Source: Azolla caroliniana (taxonomy: Eukaryota; Polypodiophyta). From it: a stretch of DNA of 64,000 nucleotides. The DNA lies in contig JBHGNT010000002.1 of assembly GCA_043228905.1 (NCBI GenBank), forward strand, positions 20,088,001 through 20,152,000, in the 5' to 3' direction. Below are positions 41,665 through 53,480 of this stretch, piece after piece. The notes below the pieces were generated by a model. It made no database searches. It was not told the origin of the DNA and worked only from the letters and a program-made list of their open reading frames with translations. Each line of letters starts with the position of its first letter. The first letter of the stretch is position 1. The position numbers and the translations under genes were made by a program.

Positions 41665-42760
41665 TTCTTTTTTCTTTTTTTTTTCAAAACTACAACTTAG
41701 TTTCCATTACCAATCCAATAAGTGTATACAAAGCATACAATCTAGTGGAGGTTAAGATAGCAGAGAAAAAAAGGTTATATCCCCCCCTATGTCATAAGGT
41801 GAAACAAACTCCACCTATGGAGGAAACACCCATCGAGGGGGTAGATATTGCCAAACCATTTTGTCGTTTCTCTCCACAAAGACGAACAAATCCTTCCATA
41901 CCTTTAAAAGGACCGTTGTTTAAGAAAAATGGTATCTTCATTACCAATGAAGGAGTCATATTGACCTTTTAAAATTGAAATAACCATCGACCAACTTTCC
42001 CTCACACAATGAACAAGATTCTACTTTATTTGCTTAAACACATTTTTGCATCTAGTTATCCATATATTCCACAAAATCACTGATGATATCGTAGCCCATG
42101 TTGTGGCATCTACATCCAACCAATTTGAGCCTGAATATGGTACGTGCTTAACTTGCATTCCCTTAGTTTGAAGGGTAAATAATATTTTTTTCCCTTTCAT
42201 AATTATGCTTATCCACATTTACATCCATCCAAAAGACATTTCCCCATGTAATCACATTAGGTCCATACGCAACATCAATGAGGCGCAACATACGTTCCAA
42301 AAAGAATATGCAACCATACAATTCCATAATGCATGTTGCATTAACTCTAGATGAAACCCACAAAAAGAGCAAGTTTTGTGTCCCTCATCCATATGCATCC
42401 ATTCTAAGACTGGAAGTGCATAATTGGTCAACACATAACCATCTAAATGCAATGATTTTACGAGGAATCTACAAAGGCCACAATCATTTCCAAAACGTCA
42501 ATATTGCATGCATATGAACACTATTACTTGACCATACCTTAGTTGCAACCGGCATAACTGGATTCCTCCTTCGTTGGAATTCTTTACCTAATTTTACAAA
42601 GTAATCAAAGAAAGAAACCATCTTACCATTAGCATCTCTCCACCATCATTCCGATGGATCCCACTCTAACTCCAATAAGGGTTTACTACCACAAACCCAA
42701 ATATCCCACAAAGGATTTACTTTTTTAAGATGGGGATCTATAATACATACCTTTCATGTT
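41665..42760 (-). mobile_element. LINE 3' end, minus strand
   Basis: Minus-strand frames encode the C-terminus of LINE ORF2: PLWDIWVCGSKPLLELEWDP (42700), WWRDANGKMVSFFDYF, then the zinc motif CSFCGFHLELMQHALWNC near 42330-42380 and ILWNIWITRCKNVF near 42050. It ends in an A-rich tail (plus-strand T-run, 41665-41686). 5'-truncated, with frameshifts. Confidence 0.8.
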
Positions 42761-45584
42761 AAACCATAGGCTATTACTATGCAACTAAATGTATTAGACA
42801 TGAACAATAAAAAAATTGCCCTAGTTTGGTATTGATTTGCGTAGTGAATGCAAAGTGTCAATTTCCTTCTACTTTTTTCTAGGTACAACAGCGAGGAGAC
42901 GAACACGATGACAACCTAGTCCACAAATTTCATCAAACATGTCAAAGGAATGTTGTGCAAGAGGGAGTGCAATCTTCAAATAATCGCACAGTAGCTAATT
43001 TTTTCTCTTTTATTGCCTTCAATGGGTCTTCAACCATTGACCATGTGTTTCTAATTATTAGCTCTTACCCTTTAAGCTAGATGTTGCCATTATTTAAGCT
43101 TTTTTCCACTTTCCTTTTTATACTCAATTCAATCAAAATTACATCCTATAGTAAAACTTGAGTTTTAGATATCACGAGAACAACTTCTTAGAACTAGAAG
43201 CCAACAACAAGATGGAACACGAGCACAATCCTATCTTCAACGTACTAGTTTAAACTTGTGAGGGAACATTAGGTGAATGGTCATAGTTATCACCCTATAT
43301 TTGTGTGCAAATAGGACCACCTATAGTACAATGACCAGATACATGTCAAGCGATAGGATAAGTGCAGAAAATAATGGGTAAAATGAGGAAAAAGGCAAAA
43401 AGTTGAGAAAATGAGATAAGGCAAGACTAAGTAGTCAATGATGAAATTTAATAAACAATGGTAGCTTAAAGGGCAATGAGTAACAACCACTAATAGAATG
43501 GTCAAGGGTTTTATACCCACTAAAGACATTTAAGGAACACCTAAATCTACATGTTAATTGACCTAGGTTTTCATAAAGGAAGGATAGCTTAAAGGGCGAG
43601 GAGTAACAATCATTACTAGAAAAGTTGAGGTTTCAAGTCTAAAGACAATTAAAAGGAAAGTCTAAACCTACATGTTTTGGTTGCTAACTATCCTAACATT
43701 CAACTTTAAATACATATACGATGGTTGAAGGTTAACCAATTATCGTTGTCATCTCATTTTAGTACATGACTACTTAAGGAATATTTAATATTCTTATTTT
43801 ACATCTTATCTTACACTCTATGGACTTCCAATTGTGTGCGCATCCGTTGGACAACCAACAAGATTCATGTGGAGCACAATTCAAATATGGGCAGTATTGC
43901 TTTTGGGGCATGTATTGCTTTGCATAAGTCAATCGTGTGGTGATGAATCACATCAAAGACTTTGCATAATAGTACTATTGGCATGCAATCAACCATGTAG
44001 TGATGAATTGTGTACAACCAATCTTATAATGATAAAATGTGTGGTAGATTTACATGGCTCCCAATTGACATGCCATGCCTTTACATGGAGGACATTGTAT
44101 AGGCCTTAACTTCAGGGCATAAAAATCTATATGGCTCATTAGCCTGTTAAATTTCACATGCGTGCAATGTAGGCTCTAGGTCTCTAATTCTTTTTTAATC
44201 TCTAATTTTTAATCACATGCAAGTTGAATCACATGGTTCTTTTGAGAACGACTATGCATTTCCCTATGTAGTTTTTGGTATTGGGGGGGTTCAATCAACT
44301 CCATTTTAGACACTCTTAGCATTTTTATAAAGCTCTTTCTAACCACAACATGTTTGTCTCTTTTAATTTAAATAGATGCCCAACAGTGAACTACATATTT
44401 AAAAAGAAAGACCAAGGTGAGGGGAATGGGTTCCAAGTGTGTCTAATCTAATCCTAAGTAGTTATGTTGAAAATAAAACTAGAAAACATTCTTTCCTTCT
44501 CTTTCTTTCATTGTTGCTCCTCCATCACTCAATTGTTGCCCCTAAGAAGGGGTACTTATGAAAAGCTCTATTAATGCTTCAAGTTGTTGCATTGCCCATA
44601 GTGGCACCAAAAACAAATGTATGCATCAGAAGTTCTCTAACTAACCTTTATTTAACCGGGATTTTTGCTTCCTTTCGAGGTTGTTTCGAATTCGAACAAC
44701 TCTTTATCCTATTGTTGGATGAGCAAACAGAGAAGGTTTTCAAGCTCCATGGATCTTAGCTACAATAGTTAGCCCGAGTGATCCATGTATGCAAACCTAT
44801 AAATAATTAAGCAGTGAAAAAGCAACTGGCTTAACTACAAGACTCATTAACCAATCCTCAATGGATCAAAGAGAAGCCAAGAATCCATCTCTGAGTCCAG
44901 AGAAAAAAGGAAAAAAAATCCCTTGATGAGTTATAAAATTTATCTTCCACTATTGCAAAATGGTGGGCTCTTCACATCTGCCTGAACAAAAAGTGCTCTT
45001 ACTCTTTAGGAAAGACTATTTCTACACTAATACTTAAGCATTTACTTGATAAAGTTTTTCCAATGCCACAAAAGAGGTGTGGGAAGTGTATTAATAACTT
45101 GCTAACACTTTAACTCTTTTCATGAGAGCATTGTTGTTAATTTCATATATATTGTGTTTGTCTTTGTTGTTTGGGATTCTTGTGGAAGGTGATTCATGGA
45201 AACAAGATTATTCTTGACATTACACGATTTCCCATGAATGGAAGCATTCATTCTCCATCTTTAACTTTGCCTCCCTCGCTCCTTTGCTTCCATAAACGAT
45301 GCTTCTACCCTAGAGTAGAGGCATCCTCTATCTCTAATCACATAGGTGTTTCTACTTAATTCGGATGCATCGGTTGTCTTGTAAATTTCTTCCCTCCACA
45401 ACCCTGAAACTACATTATCAAACTTCAAAAGAGTGTTGGGTTGTTCTAAGATTACTCAACATGTGTCAACAACTACATAGTCATGAGCATGATAGGAAAA
45501 CAATTAACATGTTGGCATCAAACTTACATGTGAGATGTTCCAATTGATTGAACAAAATCTAGACTGCATTCATATGTGTATGCA
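42761..45584. other. Intergenic, no gene recognised
   Basis: AT-rich. A diverged tandem pair 'tagcttaaagggc(a/g)a(t/g)gagtaacaa' occurs at about 43462 and 43585. Short open frames have no recognisable features. Confidence 0.6.
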
Positions 45585-45767
45585 TGTCACTACCATCCTT
45601 ATACTTTTTATTGCAAAGCTTTTGCATCAAGCAATATACCTTATTTGTAGCTTCTCATAGTATACCAAAACTCTACAATATAAAGTGTATGAATGGAGGC
45701 ACCTTATTTGTAGTGTCTTATAGAATGCAAAAGCTTTGCAATTTTAAGTATAAGGGTGGTTGTAGCA
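45585..45767. repeat. 183-bp inverted repeat with 43-bp arms
   Basis: Left arm 45585-45627 pairs with right arm 45725-45767; both contain 'attgcaaagcttttgcat' or its complement and 'cttatactt'. The loop holds two direct copies of 'accttatttgtag' (about 45638 and 45702). Foldback element or small MITE remnant; no evidence of transcription. Confidence 0.75.
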
Positions 45768-48700
45768 ATATGCCTCCCAAATGGATCCATCCATCATAAT
45801 TATGTATTCATTACCTATAAGGTGCATACAAATGATGGAATTGCCAAATCATCAAACTAGTTTTGTCATTTATCCTGCATGAATGGGAGTTGGCACAACC
45901 TCTCAAGCAATTGGACTGAACACCGTTGACCACACATGTACACTAAGTATCTCAAGCATTGGTGAACATGGTTGAGATTGAACAAGCAGAAGAAGCTAAA
46001 ATGCTTCTACAATGATAGTGTTGTTTAATTTCTTAACCAATACACTCCCTTTTATAATACAAATGGATGTATGCAATAAAATGTTTTTCCAAGGATCTTT
46101 AATCCGATAGTTTGGCTAGGTTATAAGGAAACACGTCATTTTTTGGTGCAAGAAATATTGTTTGTCAAGTGATGCATGAAGAATTGGTGCGATTGTTGCA
46201 AAAGTTAACTTTCAATTGCGATAACACAAGAAAAATATGGCACGCACCAAATGCATTTATGAAGGCCTAATATAGATTTTATGTAAAGGAGTAAGTAGAT
46301 AGAACTTATGATTAGGATTTTAGCTTAACATCCTCCGAGAAATTTACATCTCTCTTATCAAAATTCTTTATTTCTTAGATGAACTAGGTACAAGTCAAGT
46401 GTAAATGGCATGCATCTTTTTGGGCGAATTAGGACAATGTTGTGTATTGGGTCTGATTGAAGGAGCAATTTTCTATATTAGTAGTCCCTTGCCTCTAAAT
46501 TAAAATGTGGGATCATGTATGAAATGAATGCCAACCTACAAGAAGCATAGACCAACAAAAAACAATGAACATTTGTGTTTAATAAGACTTCCCGAATTCT
46601 TGTATTGAAACGATTATTATTATTTTGTGTAGCTCTATGTGAAGAAAATAATTCATCATCATTAATTGTCTCTAGTTCGAATATAGGAGATGTTAGTGAA
46701 GAAAATAATTCATTAGAATTAGTTGCATATGTTTTCGTATCATGTGCAACCCAATTGCCCTAATATACATTAATAGCAAGTACATGCCACAATCCCCAAT
46801 TTCCCATAAAATAACATTGGAGTATCATTGTTTTGTGAGCATAAATCCTAACGTCGGTGTTCTCTACAAACAAGAAAATTCCTGTCACATCATATCAAAT
46901 AAAGATTGTCAATATGGAAAGTAATTTATGGTTAAGTCTTAAGTTTTAACTGTTGCTTTTCACAATTTTATCTTAATCGATGATTATTTTCTAGTGGTAT
47001 TCGAGAATGCCAGAATTTATGTGCATGCTCATGTACATAAAAATACCATACAAAAAAGGTCAGCAAATCAAATATTACATGAACTTGAACAGTGATTCCC
47101 AATCGATAATAAGAATCAAAACAAAACATCCAGCATGTGGTAAAGTGAACATTCGCTTCGATTACAACGTTCCATTTTGGTTTTAGAAATGTGAATTATG
47201 ACAATACAGTTTTTGGTTGACATCCCTTGTTGGATTGTAATGTTTTGGGAAAGACCAATGTATATTTAAAGACATTGTTTCACAAATGTTGATACCTTAT
47301 CTTACTATTAAGTTAGAATGTGATTGTACGAACATATACAATAATGACTCTCTATACAAAGTTTCAAAAGTTATGGCATTTAGACGACAAGTGTAAAAAT
47401 AAATTCTATTTTTTTTGGGTGATGATGGAGCACTCAATAAATTCAAGAAGTGTCAAGAAAATTGAACAATTTGAATGCAATCAAACATCAACAACCCCTC
47501 CCTATGCAACATTCCCTTGTTGGGCCAATGCATTTTCCTTTCTGTTTGTGTGGAAATATATATGAGTGAGTATGGAGGTATCTCTGGATGCATGTGTGTT
47601 GTCCAAGAAAGAGAATGTTGTATTGTAATAGGCCCGTGATCTTCATGGACATGGGGAAGAAATATCCTTGATCTTTGAGCAAGATATAAATGATGGTTGT
47701 GCTAAACCTAGGAAAAGGTCTCATATTTAAGCAAGTTATACGTGCCATTTATTTTATGTACACATTTATTGGGTGATGTAAGGTCTTGACAACATTTCGA
47801 GTTTGTTTAAATCCCATATAGCAACCGGGAATCTTAACAAGAGTAAGATGGACAACACACAATTTAGGGTCTTGAGATTGAATGTTTCCTAGATGGTACC
47901 TTCGTCAAGTTCTAGTTTTGATTGTTATGTATGAGAAAATGTTAACTTCTTGGGGCTTTTGCATTTGACAATCCTTGTTAAGAATGCATGCTTTGATTTC
48001 AATTGAAAACATCCCCTTAATCAGAATTTGGAAGATTTTTGTTTTTGCTTGACCATCGCTATATAAGCATAGAAGTTGCACATCATTGTGTGCGGTGACA
48101 CGCGCATGTGGGAATAAGAGATGAGCTTGTGCTCAACCTCATTCACTAATCACTAGCTTTTTTGAAGATCGTATGTTGAATGATGGAAAAATCGGATCAG
48201 GGTCGGGATATTGAATTCCATGTATCCATGTGGGCACAATCATAGTATGTGTATGACATGTGTGGGAAAGGTCGAAAGAGAATGTTGGGTGCTAGTCCAA
48301 TTCAAAGAAAGGGAGAGGGAGGGGGGGAGGGATTAGGAAGGAAGAAAGGTATCATGAGAAGAGAGAAAAGGAGGTTTGGAGAAGCTTGCAAATTCCAAGA
48401 GATAATAGCAAGAGTCAACTAAAAGGTTTGATTAGAATGAGAAGGTATAATCATGAAGAAGTGGGTGTTTTTAAGTTTTACCGTCCAAGGGTGATGATGT
48501 CGAATCATGATAGATTCGGAGTAAAAAGGGAAGAAAAAGAGGAAGTAAGAAGAAGGAAAAGAAAAGAAGGGAAGCGGGGTACATGGTAATGAGGAAGACG
48601 AGAGAAGACTCTGACACAAACACACACACACTTACATAGATACACACTTAGATATATGTACACACACCACATGCACACAACACACACACACACACATTTG

Positions 48701-48954
48701 TTTTTTGTATAATAGAGATACACATACACATTTTGTATATCGACATATCTAGTGAAGAAGTAAAGTATATAGACTATAGTTATACATAACACACAAACAA
48801 ACAATCCGTACACCCTAAAGGTCTAGGGGGAGAGAGAGAGAGAGAGAGAGAGCACATCAATATCCATTCAAAATTCCATGCAATACTTTTTTGCTTTTTG
48901 CTTTTTGTGCTTGAAACATTTGGAGTTTAGTGTGTACATATTCTTCTTCTTCTT

Positions 48955-48985
<31 letters not shown>

Positions 48986-49219
48986 AAAACCTTCATGTGA
49001 GGTGGGTCCTCATCATATGTGTGTGTGTGGAATTCTCTTGTTCATTCCTTTGTTTCTTTTTTCTTTTTGTTCATCATCATCATCAGACTCTCTGCCATCC
49101 AATCCATCTCATTCATCAACTTCTTCTTGTCATTCAGAAGAATCTCTCTGTACCTTTTTCTTTCTTCCTTCTTCTTCTTCTTCTTCATCATCATCATGCA
49201 TGTGTAAGTGACCAACAAC

Positions 49220-49265
<46 letters not shown>

Positions 49266-50782
49266 ATATGTGTATATCATTGATTCTCTCATAGGTATTA
49301 TCTATGTCAAATTTGTGAGCTATTATATCTATCTATCACACGTGACTCAAAGTATACTAGACGAATAATGATTCCTTCTTCTTTTTCTTTTTTCCTCAAT
49401 GGGCTGACCCTAGCGATAAGATAAGCTATTAGGCTATGAACAAAGCATCTATCATGGGTTCAACTCCTTACTTTCACGCATATATTTGTTACACTATATG
49501 TCACACTCTCTTTCAATTCCTTACTTCCATACATCCATCTTTCACACATGTTGGTTACACCATATATCCCTTCTCGTGAACTCATATCCCACCTCGGTGT
49601 ATTGGACTAACAACATCGCCATCTCCACACATTGGACACATCCATCTCAATTATGTCTTGATTGACTTCTCCTAAACAACATGTGACATTGGCCCATCAA
49701 AACTAACGATCTCGCGAGCATAGAATCCTTAGAGCATTATGTACATCCAACTCAATTATAATCTTGTTGACATTATGGCAATTCTTATGAATTTGACACA
49801 TTCATATATTAGATTATGACTTGATTCACTTCTCCCAAATACATGTGGTATCACCCCATCAAAACTAATGATCTCATGATCTCACAGTCATCATCGCATT
49901 TTATACATCCATCTCAATTATAATCTCATTCGCATGGCTTTGTCTTTTTTTTGTCTAGTGTTGCATGTGAGTTTTATGTGTAAAATGCTATCCATGAATA
50001 GAGTTAATTCCTTTCACAATTTTTAAAGACTACGAGAGTAACCACGTTTGAACTATGGCCCCTTGAGAGCCGGTACATTCCACATAGGTGTAACGAACCA
50101 TAGATGTCATGGTTAGTTGACACTTCTTGTAGACCACATGCCACATTAATGCATCGAATTAACGACATCCTAGTATTGGATTGGGCCCCAACCACAATAT
50201 GCCCACATTAGAGATCACGACTAAACTTGACCGACAATACATATATGTATAGTCAAGTCATTCAAGCCGCTTGAGACAATTTTAGTTTTGAAACCCTACA
50301 ATGGCTTTAGTTTACCCAACATCTTTAAATATACTAGAGCTGCACTACTCTTTTAAGGTTTCAAGCTTAGTTAGTAGTAGCAACCAAAGATGTTGTGTGT
50401 CAAAATCTGTTTAGTTTATGTATATTAGCTAACACTAGTGGCAACTGATTTTGTCTTGACAATGTGGAGTCCACGGATCAAACGACATGGCAAGCTTTTG
50501 GGATCGGTGATTACAAGACATTGAAAGTGCCACGATCAAAATTATGTTCAGCAAAACATGTAATTTGCAAGCCCACAAGGGAAACAAAGCATCTGGATTA
50601 ATTACAAAGCGCCAGAAGTACTATGATTAAGAAACATACATGCATACATATGTGTGTGTGTGTGTATGTGTGATCATGAACAAACAATGTGAAAGGTTGC
50701 CAGTAATGAATCACATATATGTATGTATATATATATGTATAGAGAGAGAGGGAGAGAGAGAGGGAGGGATTAGAATCCTTAA
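45768..50782. other. Intergenic with microsatellites
   Basis: No gene recognised. Simple repeats: (GA)n 48830-48852, (TTC)n 48942-48984, (CA)n 49223-49254, (GA)n-rich 50740-50766. 48300-48600 is purine-rich on the plus strand. Confidence 0.6.
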
Positions 50783-53175
50783 TTAAATGTAGACTTGTTG
50801 ATCGTCTCTATATGCGGAGAATTTGAACCACATTGGTGTGCTGGTAGGTGTAGTAGTAGGGGTAGTAGTAGTAGTAGTAGTAGCTAATTGAGGGAGGGGG
50901 GCGTGATTATGATTGTTACTCTTAATCACATTGTTAAGCTGGTTGCAGGTTGAGTTGCTTATAATGGTATTAGGACCTTTGATTACGATAACATTGGTGT
51001 TATGATGGTGGTGATGATGGCTGCTGTCGATCTTCGTATTGTTAATGTTAATGTTTTTGTTGTTAAGGTTAACATGGCGATGATGTTTGATCATGGATTC
51101 CACGGCATGGACATCCCCTCCATCATCATCTCCATCACCATCACCATCACCATCACCATCGTTCCCTGCAAAATTACCTGCTCCACAGTGGCTCCTCCCC
51201 TTCTTCTGTTCGGAGATGCCATGGACGGAATCCGAAGCCGAAGCCAAAGCCGAAGCCGAAGCCGGCCGTTTCTTCTCAGGATTATGCATGGATTGCATCA
51301 ACGGAACTCCGAAGAGCTTCGGCGGGTGGTCACAGCTAGGATTCCCTGCATCCATTCTAAGATTAATATCATCCACATTACTACTGAGTGCTTGAGCACT
51401 ACTATTCTCATGACACATCTGATTGCCAGGGTGAGCTGTAACAATGGATTGGTTGACATGACCACTTCTAGGATTCCTAGGTTGGGGGCTAATTGTGGCA
51501 CCAACATTTTCCCCACTGCTTGTGGTGGCATGATTGATCAAATTCTTGTCATGTCTAGTGCTCGCAGTAGCGGCGCAGCTTATGCTGGCCGGCGGCATAA
51601 TCATCGCTGCCATAGTTAGGGGTGCTGCATTGCTTGGTATACCTGCTACTGATGGCCCATTGATTGATGATGATGAAGTAGGAGGAGGAGGAGGAGGAGG
51701 AGGAGGTTTGGTCACATGGTGGATATAGAGCAGCACATCATGGTAGAGCTTCTTCACGCGAGAGAGCTCCGCGAGCAGCACCATGTTATCTCGACGAAGC
51801 TGCTCATTCTCGTCCACCGGCAACAACAAGGGCAGGCCACCTAATCTATCTATATTCTTACTACCATACCCACCTGCATTGGTGTGGCCAGCCAACATGT
51901 TCATGGCACACATGTTGTTGTCCGGCCGCCGGACAAAGCTCGACCCGGCCATCGTGGTAGGGGCACCACCTTGTTGTACCAACATACTATTCATTTGTGC
52001 ACCACTCATACAACTACTTATGGCCACATTGCTACTACCACTACTACTACTATTACTACCACCACTACTGCAAGAATTGTTGTTGATATCATGAGTGCCG
52101 CCACAGCTAGCATTCGCTCGAGGCACGAGTGCACGATGAGGTGGTGTGGCCGACGGCGACATTGGTGATGTAGATGGCGATGCATTGTTGTTAAGTCGGG
52201 ATTCGGCCCACATTGCCGCGTGGAGATGGTGGGGAGAAGGATTTTGATATTGGTATTGGTATTGGTATTGGTATTGATGGTCACTCGGCGCAATGTCATA
52301 GTAGAGTAAGTGTTGGAAATCCTTTGTGATGCCTCCGGGTCCCCCCGAATTGGCGGGTGTGGAGCCACTCCCGCCACGGCTTATGTAGCTTATATTGGCT
52401 CCGGCCAGCGGAGTGCTGCTACTGCTCTTTCTCCGCTGTATCTCGCACAGTAGATGCCGCTCCCCTTTCCGGAAGAACTCGTTCGCAAATTCCCATCTAT
52501 CCGGCACAACCTTCCTAAACCCCTATAAACACAAACATTCACACACACACACACACAATGTTTAGATTAAATCAAGATGGATCCATATGAATTTTTGATT
52601 GACATGGGGATTTGTTGCTCTCTCTCTCTTGCACTACTCATTTTTGGTTTTTCGGTGTAATGGCAGTGATTGAGGAGGGAGGGATGTCCCCTTACATAGG
52701 TGTTGAGCTGCCTGACAAAGCTGGAGAAGTTGTTGTGCTTGAAGTAGTTGGGGAGGACGTCCCTAGCGAACTCGGGAGGCCGCCACACCACGAACGAACA
52801 CGACATTGTGGCCGTGGCCGTGGCCGACCGATTGTTATGCGGATCATCATTATCATCATGGTCATGGTCATGGTCATGGGCCACAGTCCCCGGCCCCCAT
52901 GACACAATGTGGTCACTCGACGGCTCGTCCACGAGCTCGTACGTCTTTGTGAGGAATGGGGGAGGCATGGAGCGGCCTGCCCCCACGGACATAAGCTCCA
53001 CCGCGGCCTCGCCCAGCGACACCCCGGAGTCACCACCACCTCCACCTTCGTTGTCGTTGTTTTCGCTAATCCTAGTGTCGTTAATAATGCCGTAATTCTT
53101 GTTGTTAATGTTGTTCGCGCCGTAATTGTATGGACTTGCATGATGATCATATTGTAGCTTTGTTAATAAATCCAT
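50783..53175 (-). CDS. HSFB4: Class B heat shock transcription factor (HSFB4-like), two exons
   Basis: Exon 1 is 53175-52696 (160 codons), exon 2 is 52522-50783; product 739 residues. The DNA-binding domain spans about residues 71-192: [38 protein letters not shown], recognition helix [18 protein letters not shown], then [18 protein letters not shown]. The exon junction sits at the position conserved in plant HSFs. The oligomerisation heptads are at about 397-430 ([22 protein letters not shown]), and KKLY.D and HVTKP resemble subclass B4. KLFGVPL (562-568) is the class B repressor motif, and EKKRP next to it a possible nuclear signal. Class B HSFs bind heat shock elements in the nucleus and usually repress. 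Odd: about twice the usual length, with an Asp/His-rich insert (about 97-124) between the first two beta strands and tracts of Gln-Tyr, Pro, Gly-Asp, His, Asn and Thr. Subclass is less certain than class. Confidence 0.88.
52523..52695 (-). other. HSF intron, 173 bp, phase 0
   Basis: Donor TAT|GTAAGG and acceptor TTATAG|GGG on the minus strand. Splicing joins LNTY to GFRK without changing frame. A (GT)n tract lies near the acceptor. Confidence 0.92.
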
Positions 53176-53364
53176 GGAAGAGACCGGTGTCTACCTAGAT
53201 CTCTCTGTCTCAAGCTGTTTTTTTTTTTGTGTGTGTGTGTGTGTGTGTGTTGATAAGAGTATGATCTTAAGAAGAGGAATGAAGGAGGGACATTGGGGAG
53301 GTTTTTTAGTAGTGTGGTTATAAGAAGAAAGAAGAACAGAGGAGAAATGGGATGGTGAAAAGCC

Positions 53365-53374
53365 TGTTATATAT
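53365..53374 (-). promoter_or_regulatory. Candidate TATA box of the HSF gene
   Basis: Minus strand GAATATATAACAGG, about 190 bp upstream of the ATG. The 5' leader would contain (GT)n and (GA)n tracts. Confidence 0.45.
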
Positions 53375-53462
53375 TCTCTCCCTAGACACAAGAGAGAGAG
53401 AGAGAGAGAGAGGAAATTGCTTTTCAATACTGTAGAAGAAGAAGAAGAAGAAGAAGAGATGA

Positions 53463-53470
53463 TTCTAGAA
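53463..53470 (-). promoter_or_regulatory. Candidate heat shock element upstream of HSF
   Basis: TTCTAGAA, an inverted pair of nGAAn units followed on the plus strand by a further GAA (agaaag), about 90 bp upstream of the candidate TATA box. It would allow regulation by HSFs, including self-repression. Short motif, may be chance. Confidence 0.35.
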
Positions 53471-53480
53471 AGAAAGCTGA

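Noticed and set aside
48930-49260. CRISPR-like or tandem repeat array
   Set aside because: Only (TTC)n and (CA)n microsatellites; no spacers.
49410-49480. tRNA or SINE head (ggctatgaacaaag...gggttcaactcc)
   Set aside because: B-box-like only; no cloverleaf, no A-rich tail and no flanking duplication.
51002-53157. Several open frames opposite or overlapping the HSF exons
   Set aside because: Shadows produced by trinucleotide and hexanucleotide repeats in the HSF coding sequence.
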